From NCBI GenBank assembly GCA_022826645.1, contig JAJDUM010000075.1, forward strand, positions 26,998 through 90,997: a DNA stretch of 64,000 bases, in the 5' to 3' direction. Position numbers and translations under genes: made by a program. Source of the DNA: Candidatus Poribacteria bacterium (GTDB lineage: Bacteria; Poribacteria; WGA-4E; PCPOR2b). The notes under the pieces are model-generated. The model saw only the letters and a list, made by a program, of their open reading frames with translations. It had not been told where the DNA came from and did not search any database. This document shows, one piece after another, positions 24,963 through 33,832 of this stretch (positions are counted from its first letter, which is position 1; each line of letters begins with the position of its first letter).

Positions 24963-25847
24963 ATGTCGAAAAAGCACAAGGATAAAGAAACCAAAAAGTG
25001 GAAAGACCAACACACTGAAAAAGATTTCATCAGGACCCAGCCGACGGATAAGCCCGTAGAAGAACGAAAGAAATTAAAGCGTAAGTTCTATGAGAAAGAA
25101 CTTGACCGACTTCAGCTAGAGTTAATCAAGTTTCAAGAGCATATTCAGGGCAACGGGTTGAAGGTCGTCGTGGTTTTTGAAGGTCGTGACACTGCAGGCA
25201 AAGGGGGAACCATTCAGCGAATTACGGCACCACTAAATCCTCGTATCTGTCGAGTCGTTGCTTTGGGCACCCCGACTGAACGTGAGAAAACGCAATGGTA
25301 CTTTCAACGATATGTGTCCCATCTGCCGGCCTCCGGTGAGATGGTGGTTTTTGACCGAAGTTGGTACAATCGCGCTGGTGTCGAACGGGTGATGGGTTTC
25401 TGTACTGAGGAAGAATACTACGAGTTTTTACGCTCCTGCCCGGAATTTGAGCGAATGCTGGTGCGATCCGGCATTATTCTGATCAAATATTGGTTATCGG
25501 TGGATGCTGGAGAGCAAGCGCGTCGTTTCCAGAAGCGGATCAGCAATCCAACCAAACGTTGGAAACTCAGCAAGATCGATCTAGAATCTCGTAAAAGATG
25601 GGTTGATTATTCCCGTGCTAAAGATGAAATGTTTAAATATACGGATATTAAACAAGCACCTTGGTATGTGGTTGATGCCCATGACAAAAGACGTGCACGG
25701 CTGAATTGCATTCATCACCTACTGGGTCAAATCCCTTACGAAGCCCTACCCCATACAACCATAGAATTGCCACCCCTCCAAGATGATACCGGGTATGTCC
25801 GAACCCCCATCACAGATCAAACCTTTGTGCCGGAACTGTACCCGTAA
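24963..25847 (+). CDS. ppk2: Polyphosphate kinase 2 family protein
   Basis: 294 residues. Walker A is E-G-R-D-T-A-G-K-G-G (about 73-82), the Walker B-like segment is V-V-F-D-R-S-W-Y-N-R-A-G-V-E near 135, and the lid region holds the R-F-Q-K-R and L-E-S-R-K-R-W sequences. The family moves phosphate between polyphosphate and nucleotides (usually polyP plus NDP to NTP). A lysine-rich N-terminal 40 residues precede the P-loop fold. It stands alone behind a perfect promoter, so it is probably strongly expressed. Confidence 0.92.
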   Translation: MSKKHKDKETKKWKDQHTEKDFIRTQPTDKPVEERKKLKRKFYEKELDRLQLELIKFQEHIQGNGLKVVVVFEGRDTAGKGGTIQRITAPLNPRICRVVALGTPTEREKTQWYFQRYVSHLPASGEMVVFDRSWYNRAGVERVMGFCTEEEYYEFLRSCPEFERMLVRSGIILIKYWLSVDAGEQARRFQKRISNPTKRWKLSKIDLESRKRWVDYSRAKDEMFKYTDIKQAPWYVVDAHDKRRARLNCIHHLLGQIPYEALPHTTIELPPLQDDTGYVRTPITDQTFVPELYP

Positions 25848-26210
25848 ATTTGTAAGTCTCTAATCCACGTCACCATAAACCGACTGCACTCAATCTTAGG
25901 TGCGATTTGTGTTATAAGCTATTACTTAACACAGGTTTCGTATGCTATATATTGTAGGGAACACAATTTTTATGACCTACGTAGCCAACTGTAGGCGGGG
26001 CATCCCCGGTGACAGGGTCCTCTCGGACTTGCCCCGTACCAACTGTGCTGAAAGATGTAAGTCTGTAGGCAGAACACTTGCCTCGCTCTGAAATGCGTAA
26101 GTCCTATTTTTGTAACTTTTGGGCAGCCGTTCACGTTTCGTATCACGAACTTACGCAAACATGAATTTGTATCTATTTTATTGCACCGATGTGTCGCTAA
26201 GGAGAGCTAA
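25848..26210. other. 363-base intergenic stretch
   Basis: It contains a GC-rich palindromic block around 25990-26030 (GGGG-cat-CCCC and related) that resembles the palindromic modules in the other long gaps. No RNA gene is recognised. The strong AAGGAG ribosome site at its end belongs to the gene at 26211. Confidence 0.5.
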
Positions 26211-27200
26211 ATGCCCAAACATCATACTTATGTCGCCACCTGCATAAAAGAGGCACCGCTCCAGTGGGGAATGGAACTTGAAGCGCTAGACAATCCAGTA
26301 CCGTCCAAAATTGTACGTTTTCCAAATTTGACGCAACCGCTTAACACGACACCATATTTTCAGTCGAACTGCGATCCGATAGTTTATTTTAAGCAACTGG
26401 TCAAAGGTATGCCAGAAATGCTTCGAGAGTATCACGCGCGGATTCTCAGACAGATTCAAGGGCGAATGGATCAATTGGAAGTCGGGGAGTGTTGCTACGT
26501 TAAAATTTCATATATTGATAGCAGGGGAGGTGTCAGTCCTTATAAGTACAACATCGAGCTTATTGACCGTCCGCCTGATGAATTACACGATGATTGCCCA
26601 AATGAGGTTGAACTTGAAAGTGCAGGGCTGCCTTCCGCTGCACCAAGCATAGATAACCTCTACCCTCCTTTTATGGATGAAATAGGTTCGGATTGGGAGG
26701 AATCGAATGCAATGCCTGGTGATGAGCAGATCGACTTGCCTATCAACAACGACACTGATCCGCTCGAGCTCATCACGCAATTGCACGAGGAGATCCAGGA
26801 ATTACAAGGAGATTTAGATCGGATCAAAGATAGAATTGCAGAAGCAGTGGTTCCAGCTTGCCAAAGCTTGGGCCAGCAGGTAGAATTGAGTTCAGAGCGA
26901 GTTCCAATGGAATGCACGGAAATTGCGGAAATACAGGAAACGGCTGCGGACTTGCCGGTGGTCGAGGACGATCAACGCAAGGAAATACTCCTCAATTTAG
27001 ACGAGCAGAGTGCGATTGAATACATGATCAACGAGCAGGTAGTTACCGAATCGCAGCTGAGAGATGCGTGCCATATCTCTAATCCGGTTGGTGTGATGAA
27101 TCGTGTGATTGAAAAGATGGAACAGTGCAATTTTCCGTGGATTTCCACGGAAGAAAACCAAAATGGAGAGCTTATTTATATGTGGAGAGCTCCAGGGTAA
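26211..27200 (+). CDS. Hypothetical coiled-coil protein, unrecognised
   Basis: 329 residues; I do not recognise the family. The start is well supported (AAGGAGAGCTAA before ATG). The first 120 residues look globular (C-Y-V-K-I-S-Y-I-D-S-R-G-G). An acidic linker follows at about 125-185. A coiled-coil segment (L-I-T-Q-L-H-E-E-I-Q-E-L-Q-G-D-L-D-R-I) spans about 185-215. The C-terminal 75 residues look like a small winged-helix-like module (Q-S-A-I-E-Y-M-I-N-E-Q-V-V-T-E-S-Q-L). No signal peptide or membrane segment. Confidence 0.65.
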   Translation: MPKHHTYVATCIKEAPLQWGMELEALDNPVPSKIVRFPNLTQPLNTTPYFQSNCDPIVYFKQLVKGMPEMLREYHARILRQIQGRMDQLEVGECCYVKISYIDSRGGVSPYKYNIELIDRPPDELHDDCPNEVELESAGLPSAAPSIDNLYPPFMDEIGSDWEESNAMPGDEQIDLPINNDTDPLELITQLHEEIQELQGDLDRIKDRIAEAVVPACQSLGQQVELSSERVPMECTEIAEIQETAADLPVVEDDQRKEILLNLDEQSAIEYMINEQVVTESQLRDACHISNPVGVMNRVIEKMEQCNFPWISTEENQNGELIYMWRAPG

Positions 27201-27206
27201 TTAAGG

Positions 27207-28187
27207 CTACTCACTTCCTGTACTATTCGCGTAGATATCAGCGATAATCGCGTTTATCTTTAACCCTACCTCCCCTGTACAGCGGATTGGCAAACCTGTA
27301 CGCATTTGATTGACGAGGGCTTCAACTAACCCCGTGTGCATATACGGGGTGGTTGGTTGATCGAATGACTTGCTTTTGTCCTGCGTCTCAAGCGTCAGGT
27401 TTCCGCTGTTAAGTGGGTTACAACGTAAACTCCCTTCCGTACCGTAGACCTCAACTTCGTCAATCGACACGCCAACATTCCAGTTGATATTCGCGACGGC
27501 ATGTGTCCCGTTTTCGAAGCGTAATGTGAAGACGGCAGAATCGTCAACCGGATAGGGCAGATGCACATTTTCTGCGTACCCACACGCTGATACCACATCC
27601 CCCAACAGATACATCAGCAAATCGATTCGGTGGCTTCCCAAGTCCATTAAGACACCTCCACCGCTAATCTCCGGATCAGTGCGCCACGCACCCCACTCAT
27701 GATTGCTTGGATCGTAAGAAGCGGTGTGATTCACTCGTGCCAACACCACCTCCCCGATTGCGCCCGCCTGCATCAATTCCTTCATTTTTATCATATTTGG
27801 GAAAAAGGGTCTGTAGTAAGCAATTGTGAGTGTGACGTTGTTCTCACCACAGGCATCGACCATCTGCTGGCACTCGGCGACATTCATCCCCATCGGCTTT
27901 TCACAAAGGACATGCTTCCCCGCCTCTGCGGCGAGAATTGTCTGTTCGCAATGGAGATGTGGCGGTGTTGCGATATAGACTGCGTTAATCCCGTCATCCG
28001 CCAGCAGCCCTTCAACCGTATGATAGGCGCGTTTTGCGCCATGTCTTGCTGCAAAATCGTCCGCCTTCTCTCTGTCACGGCGCATTACCGCTATTAGTTC
28101 AGAACCTTCAACTGTATAGAGCGGTGGACCGCCTTTGTACTCCGCCACATCACCGCAACCGAGTATTCCCCATTGTAGTAGTGCCAT
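27207..28187 (-). CDS. Gfo/Idh/MocA-family oxidoreductase 1
   Basis: 326 residues. The Rossmann motif is G-I-L-G-C-G-D-V-A at about 7-15; the conserved E-K-P of the family is in L-C-E-K-P-M near 95. The second domain contains the G-G-G-V-L-M-D-L-G-S-H-R-I-D catalytic loop. It is an NAD(P)-dependent sugar or inositol dehydrogenase of unknown substrate. It converges on the orphan gene (6-base gap) and follows the fusion gene at 28242 on the same strand, with no shared operon evident beyond strand and spacing. Confidence 0.88.
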   Translation of the reverse strand: MALLQWGILGCGDVAEYKGGPPLYTVEGSELIAVMRRDREKADDFAARHGAKRAYHTVEGLLADDGINAVYIATPPHLHCEQTILAAEAGKHVLCEKPMGMNVAECQQMVDACGENNVTLTIAYYRPFFPNMIKMKELMQAGAIGEVVLARVNHTASYDPSNHEWGAWRTDPEISGGGVLMDLGSHRIDLLMYLLGDVVSACGYAENVHLPYPVDDSAVFTLRFENGTHAVANINWNVGVSIDEVEVYGTEGSLRCNPLNSGNLTLETQDKSKSFDQPTTPYMHTGLVEALVNQMRTGLPIRCTGEVGLKINAIIADIYANSTGSE

Positions 28188-28241
28188 ATCTTCCTCTTCG
28201 TAGATTTCGTCAGTGAGTTGTTGTTTTCGCTCAATAATTCT

Positions 28242-30056
28242 TTACGGTTGTAGCCGTTTCAACCAATTTTCAACGCGGAGTTGCAGAAACGCGTGAGCCC
28301 GACCTGACCAGAGATAATCGAGCGTCAGACCCCGAAAAATTGGCATCGGGCTCATCTGAAAGCGCAGGTCCTCGGTGAACACTTCAAGCGCTTGATCACC
28401 CAATCCTTGTGACAATCGCTGCAGCAAGGTCGCTCCATCGGCAAGGTTTCTGACAGAATCGTGCCTTTCCCTAAGAGCGTTGAGTCCTACCACAGCGTCA
28501 GCCAGATCCTGTTCCCGCCGATTGTTCCACCACCGGTCGAGCGACTCTACCGCTGATGCAAAATGGGTTCCGTCATCTTGGAATTCTTCTCTCTGATATG
28601 GGTTGCAAATGTACTCACCAAGCTCTGTGAGGATGGAGTCTCTCGACTGCGCGGGATTTAGTTGTCTGCGAAAAAAGTAGTAATCCCCCGGATACTGCGT
28701 ATACGGTGTCAATCGATAGGCGAGCGAGGCGGGGTGTCTCTCCTCAAGTCCTCTTTCGAGCCACCTGTCAATCTGCTGTAATTTGGGTTCAGGCAAGATA
28801 TTATTCGACTCAAAACCGCCCTCCGGGTCAAGGAAGAACGCAAGCGGCAACGGAACTAATCCACCCTCTCGCATGATGTCAATCGTTTCGTATTCGACAC
28901 TTCTGATGATTACCTTGCTTCCTTCCGGGAGCTCTGACGCAATTCGACGGCGCAGATTTGGGTGCGGCGCAAATCCACTTTCTCCGGCTTCGATATTTTC
29001 AATCCACCAAGGACAGGCTGTGATTGCTGCCCTACCATCGACGATCGCAGACAAAGTGTGTAGGGCATCTAACATAACCCGCAGGTAGTCCCGGCATTCC
29101 GAACAGATACAGGCACCTGGATCCGCGAACCATAGAACAAAGCTATCCGCCACATCCGCGAAGGTATCGATCAGGTATTCCTGATAAGGTAGGATACGAT
29201 CTTTTCCGCGCTGCCAGCAGAGGGTAATGCCGGTGTAATTAATATCTTCTGCTCGTAGTTCGGGGTAGCGCAGCCATGTCGAAGGTGGCACGGTTCCGCT
29301 CGAAAATCCGACATGGGTTTCCATACCCATCACGCGGGCGTACGCCAGTGCGTCATGCCAGACCTGATAACGCCACGCATTGGAACCCAACCCCGGCTCG
29401 TCCGGGTGATAATACTGCGTGGGCCAGATATAGAGCTTCAGTAGATTACAGCCCGCTGCATTGAGAAGTTCAATGTACCACTTCCAATCGTCGAGGCTCC
29501 ACGTATCCGTTGTCAACGGTGCGATGTTCCACGGAATGCTTGAAGCGTACACACCTCGTGTTGTATAGGGTGTATCATCATCAGCAAAATTGCGAACCAT
29601 ACGAAACTGAACATCGTCCCCGGTCCTTCCGACGAGACGATATCCCTGCTTGGCATAGACGCGGATTGCCCGATAATTCTCCCGGTAACAGGTCAACGCG
29701 AGTCCCTGTTCCCCGCGCTCACGGGCGATATCCTCGATCTGTTGCATCAACTTTTGACCGATACCTTTGTTGTGGAAGGTATCGACAACCGCAACGCCCA
29801 AGCCCGGATAACCGTCTTCGCCTCCGCCACGGTACCAGACATGCCCGACCAACTTTTCGTCGCTAAACGCACCGATATGGACGCAGCTTGAATTGTGAAG
29901 TTCTTCTGCAATCTTCGCAACCGCGCCTTGATCGAAGGAGTATGGATAATAAAAAGAGCGACTTGCCTCGGAAAGCCCGTCGAAGAAGGTGGAAATCTTT
30001 GGAATATCGGCATCAGCGAGGAAGCGGATGGTTAAGTTTGTTACGTTGTCATCCAT
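28242..30056 (-). CDS. GNAT acetyltransferase fused to a glycoside hydrolase-like TIM barrel
   Basis: 604 residues from ATG 30056 (GAGAGAG upstream; GTG 30086 is possible). Residues about 5-160 form a GNAT domain with V-A-V-V-D-T-F-H-N-K-G-I-G-Q-K-L and Y-A-K-Q-G-Y-R-L-V-G. Residues about 165-604 resemble a large barrel of the alpha-glucuronidase/hexosaminidase-like glycosidases (N-L-L-K-L-Y-I-W-P-T-Q-Y-Y, then F-V-L-W-F-A-D-P-G-A-C-I-C-S-E-C). No signal peptide, so it is cytoplasmic. The pairing of these domains is unusual and no frameshift separates them. Its gene start is 37-38 bases downstream of the neighbouring oxidoreductase stop. Confidence 0.65.
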   Translation of the reverse strand: MDDNVTNLTIRFLADADIPKISTFFDGLSEASRSFYYPYSFDQGAVAKIAEELHNSSCVHIGAFSDEKLVGHVWYRGGGEDGYPGLGVAVVDTFHNKGIGQKLMQQIEDIARERGEQGLALTCYRENYRAIRVYAKQGYRLVGRTGDDVQFRMVRNFADDDTPYTTRGVYASSIPWNIAPLTTDTWSLDDWKWYIELLNAAGCNLLKLYIWPTQYYHPDEPGLGSNAWRYQVWHDALAYARVMGMETHVGFSSGTVPPSTWLRYPELRAEDINYTGITLCWQRGKDRILPYQEYLIDTFADVADSFVLWFADPGACICSECRDYLRVMLDALHTLSAIVDGRAAITACPWWIENIEAGESGFAPHPNLRRRIASELPEGSKVIIRSVEYETIDIMREGGLVPLPLAFFLDPEGGFESNNILPEPKLQQIDRWLERGLEERHPASLAYRLTPYTQYPGDYYFFRRQLNPAQSRDSILTELGEYICNPYQREEFQDDGTHFASAVESLDRWWNNRREQDLADAVVGLNALRERHDSVRNLADGATLLQRLSQGLGDQALEVFTEDLRFQMSPMPIFRGLTLDYLWSGRAHAFLQLRVENWLKRLQP

Positions 30057-30093
30057 AATGCTCTCTCTCGTTGGACGAAGAAGCACCTGCGAT

Positions 30094-31098
30094 TTAGCCC
30101 GAAATCCCGCCTGTTGCGCGCAGCAAGGTTTCCTGCACGAGCAGTTCGTGTGACATCGGTCGATCCGGCGACTGTTTCCCCTCGATGGTTGCTACAAAGG
30201 CTTCCAATTCCAGTTCATACGTTCTACCGCGACCCTCCCCGTCTATCTGCACAAACTGCTCGCCTTCTTGGTAACCATCTTTAGCTTCTGCCAGACAGAG
30301 ACGGATTTGTAGACCGGGTTCAAAAGGTTCGACGATGATAGCACTCCCCTGACTGCCGTACACCTCAAAGCGGCGTGCCGCTGGTTGTACCTCCATTGCG
30401 GCAATGTCAATAAAGGCAAGGGCGTTTTCAAACTCGAAGACTCCCAAGGTATTATCCTGAAACGCTGACACCGAACCGGTGTCGTTCCTTAAAAACGCAG
30501 TTACCTTTACTGGGCGCCCCAAAATCCAGACGACCTGATCGAGCATGTGACCGCCCAAATCAAAAAAGATGCCGCCATGATGCGTATCACTGATCCGAAT
30601 GCGGGCATCTTCAGTTATATTGGTGGACATGTGTGCACGCACAGCAAACACATCGCCTAAAAAGCCTGACTTTGCCCAACTGGCAACCTGCTTGAAAGCT
30701 GAGTGATAGCGTAGCATAAAGCCCATCTGAATGAGCAACCCCTTCTCTTCTGCGGTAGCGACCGTTCGCTGCCACTGGGGCCAGTTGTCGCCGGCGGGTT
30801 TGTCGTACCAGACGTGCTTGCCAGCATTGACAATCTCCTCGGTCTGATCGAGACTTTCCGCGTTGAGACCCTCGGAGGCGATCGCCACAATACTTTCATC
30901 GTCCAACATCTCGCTTTTGTTGTCGAACCAGTGAACGCCCTCAAAGGCACCGCCTGATCCTTCAAGCGCAGCGCGTTGTTGCTGGTCAGGTTCAAAAACT
31001 CCCGCAATTTCGACCTCATCGTTCACTTGCATCGCCTGCAATTTGCCGGAGGCGTGTCCATGTTTAGTTCCGTACTGAGCCATTCGTATTTTTGCCAT
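30094..31098 (-). CDS. Gfo/Idh/MocA-family oxidoreductase 2
   Basis: 334 residues from ATG 31098 (GGAGAAAAAC upstream; the open frame extends four codons to a TTG). The nucleotide-binding region is atypical: the glycine-rich loop reads A-Q-Y-G-T-K-H-G-H-A-S-G rather than GxGxxG. The family Lys is kept in W-Y-D-K-P-A-G, and the second domain has the G-G-I-F-F-D-L-G-G-H loop. It probably acts in the same catabolic route as the fusion gene downstream. Confidence 0.82.
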   Translation of the reverse strand: MAKIRMAQYGTKHGHASGKLQAMQVNDEVEIAGVFEPDQQQRAALEGSGGAFEGVHWFDNKSEMLDDESIVAIASEGLNAESLDQTEEIVNAGKHVWYDKPAGDNWPQWQRTVATAEEKGLLIQMGFMLRYHSAFKQVASWAKSGFLGDVFAVRAHMSTNITEDARIRISDTHHGGIFFDLGGHMLDQVVWILGRPVKVTAFLRNDTGSVSAFQDNTLGVFEFENALAFIDIAAMEVQPAARRFEVYGSQGSAIIVEPFEPGLQIRLCLAEAKDGYQEGEQFVQIDGEGRGRTYELELEAFVATIEGKQSPDRPMSHELLVQETLLRATGGISG

Positions 31099-31181
31099 GT
31101 TTTTCTCCAAAATTTTCGTTACGAGTTTGCCCCAATTCGACGGGGTTTATAGCCACCTATCCAAAGGGTTAATGCACTCTA

Positions 31182-31210
31182 ACTATACTCGGAAATCTAT
31201 ACCGTGTCAA
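31182..31210 (-). promoter_or_regulatory. Promoter for the oxidoreductase/fusion operon
   Basis: Minus-strand TTGACA (31210-31205), 17-base spacer, TATAGT (31187-31182). About 85 bases before ATG 31098. Confidence 0.7.
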
Positions 31211-31249
31211 GTGCTTTGCAGTGATCGCATTGGCGGTAAGAATTCCTGC

Positions 31250-31278
31250 TTGTGCGAGGTATTGCGATGGGGTATTAT
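31250..31278 (+). promoter_or_regulatory. Candidate promoter for the phosphodiesterase gene
   Basis: TTGTGC (31250-31255), 17 bases, TATTAT (31273-31278), about 80 bases before ATG 31357. Confidence 0.5.
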
Positions 31279-31356
31279 AGAAAGGAGCAATCAAAATTCG
31301 TTGGTATTCTGGTATGTACCGGTTAAAGTCATTTCACACGATTGGGAGGGAATTTT

Positions 31357-32166
31357 ATGCAGAATTCTTCAAGCTACGGCACGATCCTCATTGTCATCGA
31401 TGGTTGCCGTCCAGACGGTATCCAGCAAGCAAATACACCGAGCATTGATACGTTGATCGCACGTGGGGCTTACACCTTCAACGCACAGAGCGTTGTCCCA
31501 TCCTCTACGCTACCGTGCCATACCTCGATGTTTCGCGGCGTAACCCCGTCACGGCACGGTATCACAACCAATACGTGGATCCCGATGGTACGCCCCGTGC
31601 CGAGTATCACTGAAGCTGCGCACGCAATGAAGAAGAAGACAGCGTTCATCTATAACTGGGAGCAGCTTCGGGATTTGGCAGCACCGGGGTCCCTCGATTT
31701 TTCCTATTTCAGGGAAAACCTTGACGAACCGGAGGGCGACCTAACAATCGGGCAGATTGCAGCGGAACACATAGTTGCTGAACAACCGGATTTCTGCTTT
31801 GTCTATCTGGGGGTAGTCGATATTGTAGGGCATCGGCATGCATGGATGTCTGATGAATATATTGAACAGATTGGTATTGCAGACCAAGCGATCGGAATCC
31901 TGCTGGAAGCGCTTGAAAAGGCTGATCTACTGGAACGCTATTTTATCCTCGTCCAGAGCGATCACGGTGGGCACGGAAAGAGTCACGGGACAGATATGCC
32001 GGAAGATTTGACGATTCCGTGGATTACAGCCGGACCGAAGATTAAGCAGGCCGGTGAGATCAAAGGACCGGTGCGTATCTTTGACACTGCGCCGACGCTC
32101 GCTCACGTCTTAGACGTGCCACTGTCGGAAGACTGGGAAGGGCAGCCAATCATGGAAATTTTTTGA
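31357..32166 (+). CDS. Alkaline phosphatase-superfamily type I phosphodiesterase
   Basis: 269 residues from ATG 31357, which has GGGAGGG at the right distance. Metal-site and nucleophile elements of the nucleotide pyrophosphatase/phosphodiesterase fold are visible: V-I-D-G-C-R-P-D-G, the Thr in S-S-T-L-P-C-H-T, D-I-V-G-H-R-H and S-D-H-G-G-H-G. No signal peptide, so probably cytoplasmic, unlike many relatives. Short for the family. Substrate unknown; phosphonate, nucleotide or sugar phosphodiesters are all possible. Confidence 0.8.
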   Translation: MQNSSSYGTILIVIDGCRPDGIQQANTPSIDTLIARGAYTFNAQSVVPSSTLPCHTSMFRGVTPSRHGITTNTWIPMVRPVPSITEAAHAMKKKTAFIYNWEQLRDLAAPGSLDFSYFRENLDEPEGDLTIGQIAAEHIVAEQPDFCFVYLGVVDIVGHRHAWMSDEYIEQIGIADQAIGILLEALEKADLLERYFILVQSDHGGHGKSHGTDMPEDLTIPWITAGPKIKQAGEIKGPVRIFDTAPTLAHVLDVPLSEDWEGQPIMEIF

Positions 32167-32206
32167 TTATCGCATTAAGTCGGTAGGGGTACGGTACTAC
32201 TATCTA

Positions 32207-32905
32207 TCAATCAGGTGTTCCCTCAAACGCAATCACGCGCAACGGAATGGCATCTGTTCCAAGAACGGGCAGCGGTTGTGCAAAGACGTACACGCGGCTC
32301 TCTCGAAGATCTTCCAGATGGGCGAGACTCTCGATTAACGGAATACCCCGGTTAAATAGAATGTGGTGGTTAATCAGTTCGCGGCTGCCCGGCACCTCAA
32401 GGCCAGGACTATCTATGCCGAGTAGTTTTATTCCCGGATCAATCAGCCATTGGAGCGCATCAGGCGTAGGATAGGGCGGCCCCCCACCTTCAGTCGCAGC
32501 ACGGCGATCCCAACCGAAATAAATAAAGACGATGTCGCCCGCACGGATTCCCCCAGCTTGTGAAGCTGCTTCCTCAAGACGCGGACGCTCAATAGGCATC
32601 GACCAAGGCACATCGCTGAGATCCAAGATAGCAGCTTCGCCAAAAAATTGCTCGACCGGTACTTCGCCAACCGCGGCACCGTTCTCGACCGCGTGCAGGG
32701 GTGCCTCGACATGGGTGCCTGCATGGCCACTCATCCCGATCTGTGTGACCACATACCAGCGACCTGACAGCGGGGCGGTGTCGGGATCGTTGACGATGCT
32801 GTCAATCTGTGTTTCATAGCGCACCCACGGATGCTGCCCCTCGCTCGGAGTTAGCGGACGTGAAAGATCAACGATGCGGTTGTAGTGGAAGGTGGGTGCT
32901 GTCAT
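32207..32905 (-). CDS. Cyclase/kynurenine formamidase-like hydrolase
   Basis: 232 residues. The metal-binding motif of the cyclase family, H-x-G-T-H-x-D-x-P-x-H, appears as H-A-G-T-H-V-E-A-P-L-H near 55-65, with Glu replacing Asp. The domain starts with I-V-D-L-S-R-P-L, as usual. The family hydrolyses N-formyl amides or lactams with zinc or manganese. Its ATG overlaps the stop of the upstream isomerase gene (ATGA), so the two are translated together. Confidence 0.82.
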   Translation of the reverse strand: MTAPTFHYNRIVDLSRPLTPSEGQHPWVRYETQIDSIVNDPDTAPLSGRWYVVTQIGMSGHAGTHVEAPLHAVENGAAVGEVPVEQFFGEAAILDLSDVPWSMPIERPRLEEAASQAGGIRAGDIVFIYFGWDRRAATEGGGPPYPTPDALQWLIDPGIKLLGIDSPGLEVPGSRELINHHILFNRGIPLIESLAHLEDLRESRVYVFAQPLPVLGTDAIPLRVIAFEGTPD

Positions 32906-33714
32906 TTCCTCTCCCCTCCTTCACGAGCGAACCGTTTGAGTGCTGCGGCAGCTTCTGTCGGTGAATCGTAAGCGGGTAGATCTCCCGTTTGCGTCACGCG
33001 CCCGTAATATCCAGCCTCGCATAACGCTCGTAGATATGCTGCGTGCTCAGCCGGGGTTGTCTGCGGACGCCCTCGCCCGGGCTCGGCGATGTGTGCGTGG
33101 ATTAGGTATGGACCCGCCGCTGCAAGTGTATCGAACGACTCTCCGTTCAGCCGCATGTGGAAGAAATCTGCCATCAACTGGATGCCGGGGCGGCTGACCT
33201 TCTGAACCATCTCAATCCCCTCTGGAACCGTATTAATAAGGTTCGCGTCGTCGTAGTTGTACGGTTCGAGCGCGACCTGTACGCCGCGAGGTTCACCAAG
33301 GTCGGCACACATCTGAAGAAAATCGTTCACCTGCCCCAGTGCACGGTCGCGAGAAAATTCGTCGGGGACGAAACGAGACCCACCGCTGCCGTAACCGATA
33401 ACTGGAACTCCAGCCTGCTGCATCGCGTCGAAAAGGCGTATGACGTAGTCGCGCACATGTGCGTTGTCAATCTCTGGTCCAACCACTTTTGATCGAGCGA
33501 GAAAGCCGCACATCGCTGTAACAGGCACCGGCGACCCCTGAATTTGTTCAAGTGCTTTTTGCTCGATAGTTCCACCGGCCTCATCAATTCCAAGGAGACC
33601 GGGAGAGATTTCAGCGTAGTCATAGCCCCACGCTGCCACATTCTCCAACTGATCGAGGCTTCCGATAAGTAGGCCTATTTCCATCGCGACAGATTCCGTT
33701 GCTTCATGATCCAT
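32902..33714 (-). CDS. Sugar phosphate isomerase/epimerase-like TIM barrel 2
   Basis: 270 residues from ATG 33714 with AGGAGG upstream. Barrel metal-site elements are E in V-A-L-E-P-Y-N-Y, D in L-M-A-D-F-F-H-M and H in L-I-H-A-H-I-A-E-P. It is distantly related to the barrel at 22656. It is coupled to the cyclase gene and divergent from the amidohydrolase at 33833, suggesting one small catabolic module with two promoters in the 33715-33832 gap. Confidence 0.78.
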   Translation of the reverse strand: MDHEATESVAMEIGLLIGSLDQLENVAAWGYDYAEISPGLLGIDEAGGTIEQKALEQIQGSPVPVTAMCGFLARSKVVGPEIDNAHVRDYVIRLFDAMQQAGVPVIGYGSGGSRFVPDEFSRDRALGQVNDFLQMCADLGEPRGVQVALEPYNYDDANLINTVPEGIEMVQKVSRPGIQLMADFFHMRLNGESFDTLAAAGPYLIHAHIAEPGRGRPQTTPAEHAAYLRALCEAGYYGRVTQTGDLPAYDSPTEAAAALKRFAREGGERK

Positions 33715-33740
33715 GGCTCACACCTCCTACTACAAAAATC

Positions 33741-33769
33741 TTGAGTAAAACCGCAGGTTCTGATACACT
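33741..33769 (+). promoter_or_regulatory. Candidate promoter for the amidohydrolase
   Basis: TTGAGT (33741-33746), 17 bases, TACACT (33764-33769), about 65 bases before ATG 33833. Confidence 0.4.
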
Positions 33770-33832
33770 TGTAATTAATGCTCGGCTCCGAAACGATTAT
33801 ACCACGATTCTAAGTTAGAAAGGACAAGAAAT

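Noticed and set aside
25848..26210. Possible structured RNA in the gap after ppk2
   Set aside because: Hairpins are of the dispersed palindromic type; no tRNA, riboswitch or other known RNA pattern was found.
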